Origin: an uncultured Ruminococcus sp.
GTDB taxonomy: Bacteria; Bacillota; Clostridia; Oscillospirales; Ruminococcaceae
DNA: 26,164 nucleotides
Direction: 5' to 3'
NCBI GenBank assembly: GCA_900539835.1
Contig: UQDR01000027.1
Location: 1-26,164 of the forward strand
The translations under genes were made by a program, and so were the position numbers. The notes below the pieces were generated by a model, which was not told where the DNA came from, did no database searches, and worked only from the letters and a program-made list of their open reading frames with translations. Within the stretch, counting starts at the first letter, position 1, and each line of letters begins with the position of its first letter. Shown in pieces: positions 15,473 through 23,167 of the stretch.

Positions 15473-17644
15473 ATGGAAATAAACAAGATACTCGCTGAAG
15501 AATTTAAGCTAAAACAGGAACAGATCGACAACACTGTTGCCCTTATAGATGATGATAAGACCATTCCTTTTATTGCACGATACAGAAAGGAAATGACAGG
15601 TTCACTGGACGATCAGATTTTAAGAGAAATATTTGATCGTCTTACATACTTACGAAATCTTGAAAAGCGAAAGTCCGAAGTTGTTTCTTCTATTACTGAA
15701 CAGGAAAAAATGACTGACGAACTGGCTGAAGCTATTGAAAAGGCTGTTACTCTTGTAGAAGTTGAGGATATTTATCGTCCGTTCAAGCCTAAAAGAAAGA
15801 CAAGAGCAAGTATTGCAAGAGAAAAGGGTCTTGAGCCTTTAGCCGATATTATTATTGCTCAAAACGATACTGTAAATCCGCTTAATGAGGCAGAAAAATT
15901 CATTGATGAAGAAAAGGGAATTGACACTGCTGACAAGGCTGTTGCCGGAGCAATGGATATTATTGCAGAAGATGTTTCTGACAATGCAGAACTGAGAAAA
16001 TATTTAAGAACATTATTTGCTCAGATAGGAAAGCTTGTTTCAAAAGCTTCTGATGAAGAGGCTGAAACAGTGTATGAAAACTATTACGATTTTTCAGAAT
16101 CAGTATCTAAGACTCCGGGGCACAGAATTTTAGCCATGGACAGAGGCGAAAAAGAGGGTGCGCTTAAAATTTCTGTTGAAGTACCTGAGGGGGCAGGGGA
16201 GAGAGCCTGCATATCAAAGTTCAAAATTAATAACAGCGAATGCGGTAAACTCGTGGAAGCCGCTTGCATAGACAGCTACAAACGATTAATATACCCTTCA
16301 ATTGAACGTGAAATACGAAGTGAGCTTTCAGATAAGGCTCAGGAGGGAGCTATAAAAATATTTTCATCAAACCTTCGCCAGTTACTTATGCAGCCGCCGA
16401 TCAAGGGACATTGTACACTGGGACTTGACCCTGCATACAGGACAGGATGTAAGATTGCGGTTGTTGACAGAACGGGTAAGGTTTTGGATACGACGGTTAT
16501 ATATCCCACCCCTCCGCAGAACAAAACCGCAGAAGCAAAGAAAACGCTTTCAAAGCTTATTGAAAAATATAATGTAACTACCATTTCCATCGGAAACGGA
16601 ACGGCTTCCCGTGAATCTGAAGCTTTTGTTGCAGAACTTATAAAGGAAATCCCTCAAAAGGTTTCATATATGGTTGTGTCAGAGGCTGGTGCTTCTGTTT
16701 ATTCTGCGTCAAAGTTAGCTGCACAGGAATTTCCCGAATATGATGTTTCTTTAAGAAGCGCAGTTTCTATTGCAAGACGTTTACAAGACCCTTTGGCTGA
16801 ACTTGTTAAAATTGATCCGAAAGCTATTGGTGTAGGGCAATATCAGCACGACATGCCAAAGGCAAGAATGGACGACGCATTAAGCGGTGTAGTTGAAGAC
16901 TGTGTAAACTCTGTTGGCGTTGATTTGAACACAGCTTCTCATTCGCTCTTGTCATACATTTCAGGAATTAGCGCTACAGTTGCAAAAAATATCGTTGCTT
17001 ACAGAGAAGAAAACGGTGAATTTAAAGACAGAAAACAGCTTCTTAAAGTACCGAAATTAGGTGCAAAGGCTTTTGAACAATGTGCCGGATTTTTACGAGT
17101 TCAGGGCGGAAAAAATCCTCTTGACAACACATCCGTTCACCCTGAATCATATAATGCGGCAAAACTTCTTCTTGAAAAATGCGGGCTTTCAGTCAGCGAT
17201 ATTGGCGGAAGCATAAACAAGGAAAGCTTACAGAATCTTGATAATACAGTATCAAAAATAGGCTTTAAGACATTAGCTGACGAAATAGGCATTGGTGTTC
17301 CCACGCTTAATGACATAGTAAAGGAACTTCAGAAGCCGGGAAGAGACCCCCGTGACGAGCTTCCTCCTCCGCTGATGAGAAGCGGTGATATCATGGAACT
17401 TAAAGACTTAAAGCCGGGAATGGAGCTTATTGGAACAGTCAGAAATGTAATAGATTTCGGAGCTTTTGTTGATGTTGGAGTACACGAAGACGGGCTTGTT
17501 CATATATCACAAATTTGCGACAGATATATTAAACATCCTCTTGAAGCTGTAAAGGTCGGCGACATTGTCAAGGTATGGGTTCTTAATGTTGACCAAAAGA
17601 AAAAGCGAATATCACTCACGATGAAAAAAAATAACGTTAAATAG
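15473..17644 (+). CDS. tex: Tex-like S1 RNA-binding transcription accessory protein
   Basis: Tex is a conserved nucleic-acid-binding protein related to eukaryotic Spt6. The 723 residues match bacterial Tex in length and domain order. The helical N-terminal domain contains TIPFIARYRKEMTGSLDD near 28-45. A YqgF/RNase H-like domain starts at GLDPAYRTGCKIAVVDRTGK and includes ISIGNGTASRE. A helix-hairpin-helix region follows with VGQYQHDM, then VNSVGVDLNTAS. A C-terminal S1 domain begins around residue 643 (LKPGMELIGTVRNVIDFGAF) and ends in KKKRISLTMK. The start is the ATG at 15473, eight bases after AAGGA; the frame is open slightly upstream inside ykgJ without a ribosome site. radC follows 19 bases after the stop. 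Confidence 0.96.
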   Translation: MEINKILAEEFKLKQEQIDNTVALIDDDKTIPFIARYRKEMTGSLDDQILREIFDRLTYLRNLEKRKSEVVSSITEQEKMTDELAEAIEKAVTLVEVEDIYRPFKPKRKTRASIAREKGLEPLADIIIAQNDTVNPLNEAEKFIDEEKGIDTADKAVAGAMDIIAEDVSDNAELRKYLRTLFAQIGKLVSKASDEEAETVYENYYDFSESVSKTPGHRILAMDRGEKEGALKISVEVPEGAGERACISKFKINNSECGKLVEAACIDSYKRLIYPSIEREIRSELSDKAQEGAIKIFSSNLRQLLMQPPIKGHCTLGLDPAYRTGCKIAVVDRTGKVLDTTVIYPTPPQNKTAEAKKTLSKLIEKYNVTTISIGNGTASRESEAFVAELIKEIPQKVSYMVVSEAGASVYSASKLAAQEFPEYDVSLRSAVSIARRLQDPLAELVKIDPKAIGVGQYQHDMPKARMDDALSGVVEDCVNSVGVDLNTASHSLLSYISGISATVAKNIVAYREENGEFKDRKQLLKVPKLGAKAFEQCAGFLRVQGGKNPLDNTSVHPESYNAAKLLLEKCGLSVSDIGGSINKESLQNLDNTVSKIGFKTLADEIGIGVPTLNDIVKELQKPGRDPRDELPPPLMRSGDIMELKDLKPGMELIGTVRNVIDFGAFVDVGVHEDGLVHISQICDRYIKHPLEAVKVGDIVKVWVLNVDQKKKRISLTMKKNNVK

Positions 17645-17663
17645 ACAGGAAGTGAAAAATCTC

Positions 17664-18362
17664 ATGGCAGGAGAAAATCTGCATGACGGGCACAGAGAAC
17701 GAATGAGATCAAAGTTTGCTAAGGGCATGAATCTGAGCAATTTTGAAGAACATGAGATTTTAGAAATGCTTTTGTTCTATTGTTACCCCCGTGGGAACAC
17801 AAATCAAACCGCACACCGGCTTATAAACAGATTTGGATCTCTTTACGGTGTACTGGACGCATCCTTTGAAGAACTTACTGCGTCTAAAATCGTTGGAGAA
17901 AACCCTGCACTTTCGCTGAAATTCTTTAATGCCTTAAATATTTATCTGCATGCAGATAAAACCTCTGATGAAATAGACATTAGAGATATTCCCAGATTAA
18001 AAGCATTTATCGGTGATTTATATTACGGCATTTCTTATGAACAATTTAAGCTGTTTTTTACTGATAACAGCTACATACTGAAAAACTATATGGATATTCA
18101 GACAGGAACATCTCAAGCAGTAGAAGTGAATTTGCGGAATGTAACCAAAGCTGTGCTTAACAGCGGTGTAAACTATTTTTTCATTGCTCACAATCATCCC
18201 GATTCCTCCAGTGCACCGTCAGACGAGGACATACTTCTTACTAAAAAAATTATTACGCATTTAAGAAGCATGGATATTCATCTTTTAGACCACTTTATTG
18301 CCGGAAATGACGGGATATCATCCATGAGACAGCTTGGTTTGATTTATGATTTTGAAAAATAA
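17664..18362 (+). CDS. radC: RadC-like JAMM/MPN-domain protein
   Basis: This is a 232-residue protein with the family's N-terminal HDGHRERMRSKF (7-18), a helix-hairpin-helix-like region (RLINRFGSLYGVLDAS, 52-67) and a C-terminal MPN domain. The metal-binding motif is complete: H176-x-H178-x7-S186-x2-D189, read as HNHPDSSSAPSDED, followed by LLDHFIAG. That predicts a zinc-dependent isopeptidase or hydrolase fold. The historic DNA-repair name is not supported by clear biochemistry, so function stays open. The start is the ATG at 17664, nine bases after GGAAGTG; a GTG at 17652 lies inside that ribosome site. It is the last gene of the ykgJ-tex-radC unit, closed by the terminator at 18369. Confidence 0.92.
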   Translation: MAGENLHDGHRERMRSKFAKGMNLSNFEEHEILEMLLFYCYPRGNTNQTAHRLINRFGSLYGVLDASFEELTASKIVGENPALSLKFFNALNIYLHADKTSDEIDIRDIPRLKAFIGDLYYGISYEQFKLFFTDNSYILKNYMDIQTGTSQAVEVNLRNVTKAVLNSGVNYFFIAHNHPDSSSAPSDEDILLTKKIITHLRSMDIHLLDHFIAGNDGISSMRQLGLIYDFEK

Positions 18363-18368
18363 AAACTA

Positions 18369-18401
18369 AGGGAAAGCAGTAATTCTGCTTTCCCTATTTT
18401 T
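18369..18401. terminator. Bidirectional terminator between radC and asnB
   Basis: A perfect 11-pair stem (AGGGAAAGCAG with CTGCTTTCCCT, loop TAATT) has ATTTTTC on its plus-strand side and TTAGTTTTT on its minus-strand side. It serves the convergent radC and asnB genes. Confidence 0.9.
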
Positions 18402-18412
18402 CTTTGTGCATG

Positions 18413-20245
18413 TTATACTATTCTTATTTTAAACTTTTTAAGCCAATAATTTATTTGCAGGATATATGCCATGATCTGTGGGTTATTCATAAGCTGACCA
18501 TACCACTGAACATTTTCCCTACCTTTTACGAGTTCTTTAAGCTTATCTTTTTTTAATATTTGCAGAATGGGTGATGATGAATCATGTATTACCTCATTAA
18601 GCTGTTCTTTAACTGCTTTTTCATAGCTTGGATTATGTGTTTTGGGATAGGGGCTCTTTTTTCTCCACAATACTTCCTGAGGAAGATAATCCTTCATCGC
18701 TTCTCTCAAAAGACCCTTTTCCCTGCCCTTATAATCCTTATACTCCCATGGAACCTGATAGAGATATTCCACTATCCGATAGTCACAGAAAGGCACTCGA
18801 ACTTCAAGTCCGCTATACATAGACATTCTGTCCTTTCTGTCAAGCAGGGTCTGCATAAACCACTCCATATTAAGTCTCATCATTTCTCTCATTCGCTTTT
18901 CAAGGGGAGAGAGATCCGGATTGTTTTTCACCTTAGAAATAGTTGACTTATATTTTTCATAAACATAGCTTTCACAATCATCGCTGTAAAAATCGTCTGC
19001 AAGAAGGCTTTTTCTATAAGCTGTGGACTGTGACCATGGAAATCCATCGATCATACGAATTTCCTTATCCCTATACCATGGATAACCACCGAATATCTCA
19101 TCTGCGCACTCACCTGAAAGAGCAACAGTTGCAAACTCCTTTACTTTTTTGCAAAACAACAGCAAAGAAGAATCCACATCTGCCATTCCGGGCAGATCCC
19201 TTGCGTCAACTGAAGTATACAAGGCTTCTACCAATTCAGGAGTATCTATTATTACATGATGGTGATTACTTCCCAAATAATCAACCATTTGCCCGATATA
19301 ATAATCATCGCTGTTGGGCTGAAATTTGCTTGCTTTAAAATACTTTTCATTATCTCTGTACTCTACAGAAAATGTATGAAGCTGTTCTCCTCGCTTTTTA
19401 AACTCTTTAGAAGCTATGGAGGAAATAAGACTTGAATCTAAACCTCCCGATAAGAAAGTACACAAGGGCACATCTGAAACTATCTGCCTTTTTATTGCGT
19501 CCTCCACAAGAAAACGAACATGATCGGCTGTCTGGTCAAAGGTTTCAGGAACATGATCTCGTGCAAAATCCCAATACTGCCACTTTCTCAGCAAATAGTC
19601 TTTATTAAAATATCCGCAATAACCCATCGGAAGCTCTTCGACGCCTTTAAAGACTCCATATCCGGGTGTTCTTGCCGGACCTATAAGCATGATTTCGTTC
19701 ACGCTTGTTTTATCTATTTCACAAGGCATATTATCATGACATAGCAGTCCTTTTATTTCAGAGGCGAAATAAAAAGCATTATTTCTTATGGTATAAAAGA
19801 AAGGCTTAACTCCGATTCGGTCTCTTGCGACGAAAAGGCGCTGGTTATGCTCCTCCCAAACTGCAAAGGCAAAAATCCCATTGAATTTTTCAACACATCT
19901 ATCCCCCCAACAGACATAGGCTTTTAGCACGGCTTCTGTATCGGAATGACCTGTGAATTCATAGCCTAATTCAATCAGCTCTCTTCTTACCTCGTCCGTA
20001 TTATATAATTCTCCGTTATAAACAATAGTAAAGCTTTGGTTTCCTCTGACAAAAGTCATTGGCTGTTTTCCGTTTTCAATATCAATAACGGCAAGGCGTG
20101 TATGTATCAACGCACAATTATTGCCAACGTATATACCCTCCTGATCCGGACCTCTGTTTTTAAGCTGTTTTTGAGTCTCCGCCGCCCACTCCATATGTTT
20201 ATTATTTATGCCGTCAAAGTCAACAACACCTGCTATAGCACACAT
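18413..20245 (-). CDS. asnB: Asparagine synthase, glutamine-hydrolysing
   Basis: This cytoplasmic enzyme makes asparagine from aspartate, ATP and glutamine. The 610 residues match the AsnB class. The mature N-terminal nucleophile is Cys2 (MCAIAGVVDF). The class-II glutaminase domain shows RGPDQEG at 31-37, HTRLAVID at 48-55, YNGELYN at 76-82 and SDTE at 101-104. The synthetase domain carries the ATP-binding SGGLDS at 266-271, ALSGECADEIFGGYPWY further on, and RVPFCD in the C-terminal third. The ribosome site GAGG lies seven bases before the ATG. It is transcribed alone, 185 bases beyond rplA and separated by the rplA terminator. I could not find a convincing promoter in 20246-20380. A related amidotransferase with a different acceptor cannot be fully excluded. 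Confidence 0.95.
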   Translation of the reverse strand: MCAIAGVVDFDGINNKHMEWAAETQKQLKNRGPDQEGIYVGNNCALIHTRLAVIDIENGKQPMTFVRGNQSFTIVYNGELYNTDEVRRELIELGYEFTGHSDTEAVLKAYVCWGDRCVEKFNGIFAFAVWEEHNQRLFVARDRIGVKPFFYTIRNNAFYFASEIKGLLCHDNMPCEIDKTSVNEIMLIGPARTPGYGVFKGVEELPMGYCGYFNKDYLLRKWQYWDFARDHVPETFDQTADHVRFLVEDAIKRQIVSDVPLCTFLSGGLDSSLISSIASKEFKKRGEQLHTFSVEYRDNEKYFKASKFQPNSDDYYIGQMVDYLGSNHHHVIIDTPELVEALYTSVDARDLPGMADVDSSLLLFCKKVKEFATVALSGECADEIFGGYPWYRDKEIRMIDGFPWSQSTAYRKSLLADDFYSDDCESYVYEKYKSTISKVKNNPDLSPLEKRMREMMRLNMEWFMQTLLDRKDRMSMYSGLEVRVPFCDYRIVEYLYQVPWEYKDYKGREKGLLREAMKDYLPQEVLWRKKSPYPKTHNPSYEKAVKEQLNEVIHDSSSPILQILKKDKLKELVKGRENVQWYGQLMNNPQIMAYILQINYWLKKFKIRIV

Positions 20246-20371
20246 AACAAGACCTCATTTCTCTGCTTAAAGCAGCAATTTCAATAAGGATAATCTTCCG
20301 CTTCTTTTATTGTTAAAAGCAGTTTTTCCTTAATGCTACATCTTATCATATGCAAAACAGAAAAAAACAGT

Positions 20372-20407
20372 TAAATAAAAACGGACTGACTAAAAAAGTC
20401 AATCCGT
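20372..20407 (-). terminator. Terminator of the ribosomal operon after rplA
   Basis: On the minus strand an 11-pair stem with one mismatch (ACGGATTGACT with AGTCAGTCCGT) is followed by TTTTATTTAA. It ends the rpmG-to-rplA operon 24 bases after the rplA stop, before asnB. Confidence 0.85.
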
Positions 20408-20430
20408 TTGTTTATATTATTTAAATAATA

Positions 20431-21126
20431 TTAGTTGCCGTATTTAGCAGTGTTAACCTTGATACCAACACCCATTGTTGATGCAAGGACTACGCTCTTC
20501 AAATACTGACCCTTAGCTGCTGCCGGCTTAGCCTTAACAATAGCCTCCATCAAAGTATTGAAGTTCTGCTCAAGCTTTTCAGCACCGAATGAAGCTTTTC
20601 CGATCGGACAGTGAATGATATTTGTCTTGTCAAGACGATACTCAATCTTACCTGCTTTAGCCTCTGTTACAGCCTTAGCAACGTCAGGAGTAACTGTTCC
20701 TGCCTTTGGGTTTGGCATAAGTCCACGAGGTCCGAGGATCTTACCAAGACGTCCTACAACACCCATCATATCAGGTGAAGCTACTACTACGTCAAAATCC
20801 ATCCAGTTTTCTTTTGTAATCTTATCAACAAGATCCATGCCGCCTACATAGTCAGCTCCTGCTTCCTTTGCTGCGTCATATTTATCTTCTTTGCAGAATA
20901 CGCAAACTCTTACGTTTTTACCTGTTCCGTTTGGAAGAACTACTGCGCCTCTAACCTGCTGGTCAGCATGACGTGAGTCTACGCCAAGACGGATATGTGC
21001 TTCAATTGTTTCGTCAAATTTAGCCTTTGCACCCTTAGCTGCCAAATCAAGAGCCTCAGGAGCATCATAAAGCTTAGCCTTGTCAACAACCTTTGCGCTG
21101 TCAACATACTTCTTGCCATGTTTCAT
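20431..21126 (-). CDS. rplA: 50S ribosomal protein L1
   Basis: L1 binds 23S rRNA at the mobile stalk beside the exit site and in many bacteria represses its own mRNA. The 231 residues match. Seen are the N-terminal KHGKKYVDSAKVVDKAKLYD, VDSRHADQQVRGAVVLPNGTG in domain I, MVGVVGRLGKILGPRGLMPNPK-like sequence (here ASPDMMGVVGRLGKILGPRG) in domain II, and a C-terminal STMGVGIKV strand. AGGAGG (21135-21140) lies eight bases before the ATG. A structured site resembling the L1 target in 23S rRNA (21146-21200) ends just above this ribosome site. rplJ and rplL, which normally follow, are absent here; a terminator and asnB come next. Confidence 0.97.
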   Translation of the reverse strand: MKHGKKYVDSAKVVDKAKLYDAPEALDLAAKGAKAKFDETIEAHIRLGVDSRHADQQVRGAVVLPNGTGKNVRVCVFCKEDKYDAAKEAGADYVGGMDLVDKITKENWMDFDVVVASPDMMGVVGRLGKILGPRGLMPNPKAGTVTPDVAKAVTEAKAGKIEYRLDKTNIIHCPIGKASFGAEKLEQNFNTLMEAIVKAKPAAAKGQYLKSVVLASTMGVGIKVNTAKYGN

Positions 21127-21145
21127 TTATTTTTCCTCCTTATAA

Positions 21146-21200
21146 GTGGTAATAACGAAAGTAGTTATCGGACATTTATTTTCCGATTACTATCTCCCAC
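21146..21200 (-). promoter_or_regulatory. Candidate L1-protein operator between rplK and rplA
   Basis: In the mRNA, GUGGGAG (21200-21194) pairs by GUGG with CCAC (21149-21146) at the end of UUAUUACCAC. An 11-step stem with one mismatch (AGUAAUCGGA region with UCCGAUAACU) lies inside. The flank reads GGAUAGGGUGGGAG, close to GGAUAGGUGGGAG of the bacterial 23S rRNA L1 site as I recall it. It is preceded by a small CCGCA/TGCGG hairpin (21206-21219). The rplA ribosome site lies six bases downstream, so L1 bound here could block ribosome entry. Confidence 0.65.
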
Positions 21201-21227
21201 CCTATCCGCACTAATGCGGCTTACGAA

Positions 21228-21653
21228 TTAGTCTTCAACTACAACGCCCATTGAACGGCATGTTCCGGCGATCATGCTTATTGCAGACTCAATGTTTGCA
21301 GCATTAAGGTCGGGCATTTTCTGTTCAGCAATTTTCTGAACCTGCTCTTTTGTGATTGTAGCAACCTTTGTCTTGTTAGGTGTGCCTGAACCGGACTCGA
21401 TCTTACAAGCTTTCTTTATAAGAACAGCAGCCGGCGGAGTCTTTGTTACAAATGTGAATGAACGGTCAGCATATACTGTGATTACAACCGGGATAATAAG
21501 TCCGATATCGTTCTTTGTTCTCTCGTTGAAATCCTTTGTGAATGCCATGATGTTTACACCGTGCTGTCCAAGTGCAGGACCAACCGGTGGTGCAGGAGTT
21601 GCCTTTCCTGCCGGAATTTGCAGCTTAATAAAGCCTACTACCTTTTGTGCCAT
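21228..21653 (-). CDS. rplK: 50S ribosomal protein L11
   Basis: L11 forms part of the GTPase-associated stalk base with 23S rRNA. The 141 residues match, beginning MAQKVVGFIKLQIPAGKATP with PAPPVGPALGQHGVNIM (the proline-rich N-terminal domain) and ending with the rRNA-binding C-terminal domain (KVATITKEQVQKIAEQKMPD, then GTCRSMGVVVED). The frame remains open for 27 more codons upstream, but GGAGGTG lies six bases before the ATG at 21653 and homologous L11 proteins start there. The upstream stretch is instead a structured leader. rplA follows after 101 bases. Confidence 0.97.
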   Translation of the reverse strand: MAQKVVGFIKLQIPAGKATPAPPVGPALGQHGVNIMAFTKDFNERTKNDIGLIIPVVITVYADRSFTFVTKTPPAAVLIKKACKIESGSGTPNKTKVATITKEQVQKIAEQKMPDLNAANIESAISMIAGTCRSMGVVVED

Positions 21654-21673
21654 CTTTCGCACCTCCATAATTT

Positions 21674-21705
21674 GTGGTAAGGCGGGTTTTCTCAAACCCT
21701 CCCAC
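21674..21705 (-). promoter_or_regulatory. Candidate L1-protein operator upstream of rplK
   Basis: The mRNA reads GUGG-GA-GGGUUU, a GAGA loop, AAACCC-GCCUUA-CCAC. Both outer (GUGG/CCAC) and inner (GGGUUU/AAACCC) helices pair perfectly around an asymmetric internal loop. The GUGGGAG and UACCAC blocks match the L1-binding region of 23S rRNA. This is the location of the classic L1 autoregulatory site in Escherichia coli, just before the L11 gene. The rplK ribosome site is less than ten bases downstream. Confidence 0.75.
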
Positions 21706-21821
21706 TCTTTTTGAAGCCGATGACAACCAGACATAATTGCATTAATTCCAGCAATCTGTCTTGTATATCAACTTTCGCTTCTTTCAAACGTATGATTTAA
21801 GCGCTAAAGCGCTTTTACCGC

Positions 21822-22352
21822 TTAATCCTCAGCTTTTATCTGATTAACCGGAAGATTGACTGATGTTTCTCTTCCGAACATGGATACAACTACGTCAGCT
21901 GTCTGATTTTCCAGATCAACTGCCTGTACAATTCCTGAAAATCCTTCAAATGAACCGCCGGTAACAAGAATATTATCGCCGACTTTAAAGGAAACCTTAA
22001 TTCTTTGCTTCATCTCGTCCTCAATGCCCAAAACCGCAATTTCTCTATCCGTTAAAGGAATAGGCTTTGAAGCAGGTCCTACGAAACCGGTAACGCCTCT
22101 GGTATTTCTTACAATATACCATGTGTCATCGTTCATAACCATTTTAACCAATACATAGCTCGGAAAAAGCTTTCTGTCAGCTTCAGTTGTTTTATTCTCC
22201 TTAATTGCGGTAACATGTTCCATAGGAATCTTTACCTCAGGGATCATATCCTGAAGCTTTCGGTTTTCAACAACCTTTTCAATATTCTGAGCCACCTTAT
22301 TCTCATATCCGGAATAAGTGTGTATAACATACCATTTTGCTTGTTCAGACAT
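21822..22352 (-). CDS. nusG: Transcription termination/antitermination protein NusG
   Basis: NusG binds RNA polymerase and modulates pausing, Rho action and coupling to ribosomes. The 176 residues contain the NGN domain beginning KWYVIHTYSGYENKVAQNI, its FPSYVLVKM and WYIVRNTRGVTGFVG strands, and a C-terminal KOW domain from about residue 122 (FKVGDNILVTGGSFEGFSG). GGAGG lies nine bases before the ATG. The gene is between secE and rplK, its usual place. The 168-base gap to rplK holds a hairpin just after the stop (AAGCGC/GCGCTT around 21799-21814) and the L1-type leader site. Confidence 0.97.
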   Translation of the reverse strand: MSEQAKWYVIHTYSGYENKVAQNIEKVVENRKLQDMIPEVKIPMEHVTAIKENKTTEADRKLFPSYVLVKMVMNDDTWYIVRNTRGVTGFVGPASKPIPLTDREIAVLGIEDEMKQRIKVSFKVGDNILVTGGSFEGFSGIVQAVDLENQTADVVVSMFGRETSVNLPVNQIKAED

Positions 22353-22403
22353 AATGTAAAACCTCCATAATATTGACGCTGTGAAAAACCTTAAACCCGA
22401 TTA

Positions 22404-22664
22404 TCAGCCCAGATTGAGCAAAGCCTTAACGGCAGCACCGAGTCCTGCGTCTACTCCTGCGAGAAACAGTCCCATTATTACCATTACAGTCAACACAATT
22501 CCTGTATTGTTAATAACCTGCTTCTTTGTAGGCCAGACAACCTTTTTGATTTCTGATCTCAAATCCTTGAGATATTTCTTAATTCCGCCCTTTTTCTTTT
22601 CAGACTTTGCGGATTCCTTTTTAGACTTTGAAGCCTTGGAATTGATTTCTGCTTGTTTAGCCAT
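22404..22664 (-). CDS. secE: Preprotein translocase subunit SecE
   Basis: SecE is the small essential clamp of the SecYEG protein-export channel. The 86-residue product has a highly charged Lys/Ser/Glu-rich N-terminal tail (1-30), an amphipathic surface helix (KKYLKDLRSEIKKVVWPTKK, with the family's conserved VVWPT at 42-46) and one membrane segment at about 53-73. GGGAGG precedes the ATG. It lies between rpmG (16 bases) and nusG (51 bases) in one operon. Confidence 0.95.
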   Translation of the reverse strand: MAKQAEINSKASKSKKESAKSEKKKGGIKKYLKDLRSEIKKVVWPTKKQVINNTGIVLTVMVIMGLFLAGVDAGLGAAVKALLNLG

Positions 22665-22680
22665 AATTCTTCCTCCCGAC

Positions 22681-22830
22681 TTACTTAGTCTCTTTGTGAA
22701 GAGTGTGCTTCTTACAGAACTTGCAATATTTATTCATTTCAAGTCTGTCAGGATCATTCTTCTTGTTCTTTTTTGTGTTGTAGTTTCTTTGCTTACACTC
22801 TGTACATGCAAGTGTAATTTTTACTCTCAT
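22681..22830 (-). CDS. rpmG: 50S ribosomal protein L33, zinc-binding form
   Basis: The 49-residue protein starts MRVKITLACTECKQRNYNT and ends HTLHKETK, as in bacterial L33. Two CxxC pairs (Cys9/Cys12 and Cys36/Cys39) identify the zinc-ribbon (C+) form; many bacteria also encode a cysteine-free copy used under zinc limitation. AGGAGGTG lies six bases before the ATG. It is the first gene of the rpmG-secE-nusG-rplK-rplA operon and is preceded by a long leader of about 180 bases. Confidence 0.95.
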   Translation of the reverse strand: MRVKITLACTECKQRNYNTKKNKKNDPDRLEMNKYCKFCKKHTLHKETK

Positions 22831-23010
22831 TTTCGGCACCTCCTGACGAAATTTGTACTCTGCAAGAACAAAAGGCTTTCGCCTTAACAGAGCACGTCTG
22901 CCTCCCTCACACGTTTTAACGCAAGCTTCGCTGTTTTTTATGCGAAACCATGAGGTAACTTATGTTTTTTCACGTTTTTGCACGCAAAAAAATAGACCTC
23001 ATAAAGAGGT
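22831..23010 (-). promoter_or_regulatory. Structured 5' leader of the ribosomal operon
   Basis: About 180 bases separate the predicted transcription start (near 23010) from rpmG. The RNA would begin with a five-pair hairpin (ACCTC/GAGGT, 22996-23010) directly followed by CTATTTTTTTG, which looks like an intrinsic terminator at the very 5' end. Near the gene, CTCTG (22888-22892 on the RNA) pairs with CAGAG (22858-22862) around an inner AAGGC-GAAA-GCCTT hairpin (22872-22885) followed by TTTGTT. No open reading frame of note is present. The role is unknown; attenuation or mRNA protection are possibilities. Confidence 0.5.
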
Positions 23011-23016
23011 AAAATT

Positions 23017-23046
23017 ATTATAACATACACTACTTATTATTGTCAA
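23017..23046 (-). promoter_or_regulatory. Strong promoter of rpmG-secE-nusG-rplK-rplA
   Basis: Reading the minus strand, a perfect TTGACA (23041-23046) and perfect TATAAT (23017-23022) are 18 bases apart, with TGT before the -10 (extended form). The 28 bases upstream of the -35 are almost only A and T, like an UP element. This fits a highly expressed ribosomal operon. Confidence 0.88.
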
Positions 23047-23167
23047 GCAATAATATTAATTTTTTGTAAATTTTCACACCGCCGTGTGATACCCGATTTT
23101 TAACGCTGATAAACAAGATATTTAAAAAAAGATTTTTAGGACAAAAAACTGATATTTAATTCAATAA
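23047..23167. other. AT-rich intergenic stretch with one small palindrome
   Basis: No gene is visible. The part next to the ribosomal promoter is a likely UP element. A perfect six-pair palindrome TCACAC/GTGTGA (23074-23089) sits about 28 bases upstream of the -35 and could be a protein-binding site. The rest is A/T runs without clear structure. Confidence 0.5.

Noticed and set aside
22381..22887. Plus-strand open frame of 168 codons opposite secE and rpmG
   Set aside because: It lies antisense to two certain genes, has a low-complexity hydrophobic translation and no ribosome site; it is a shadow of the opposite strand.
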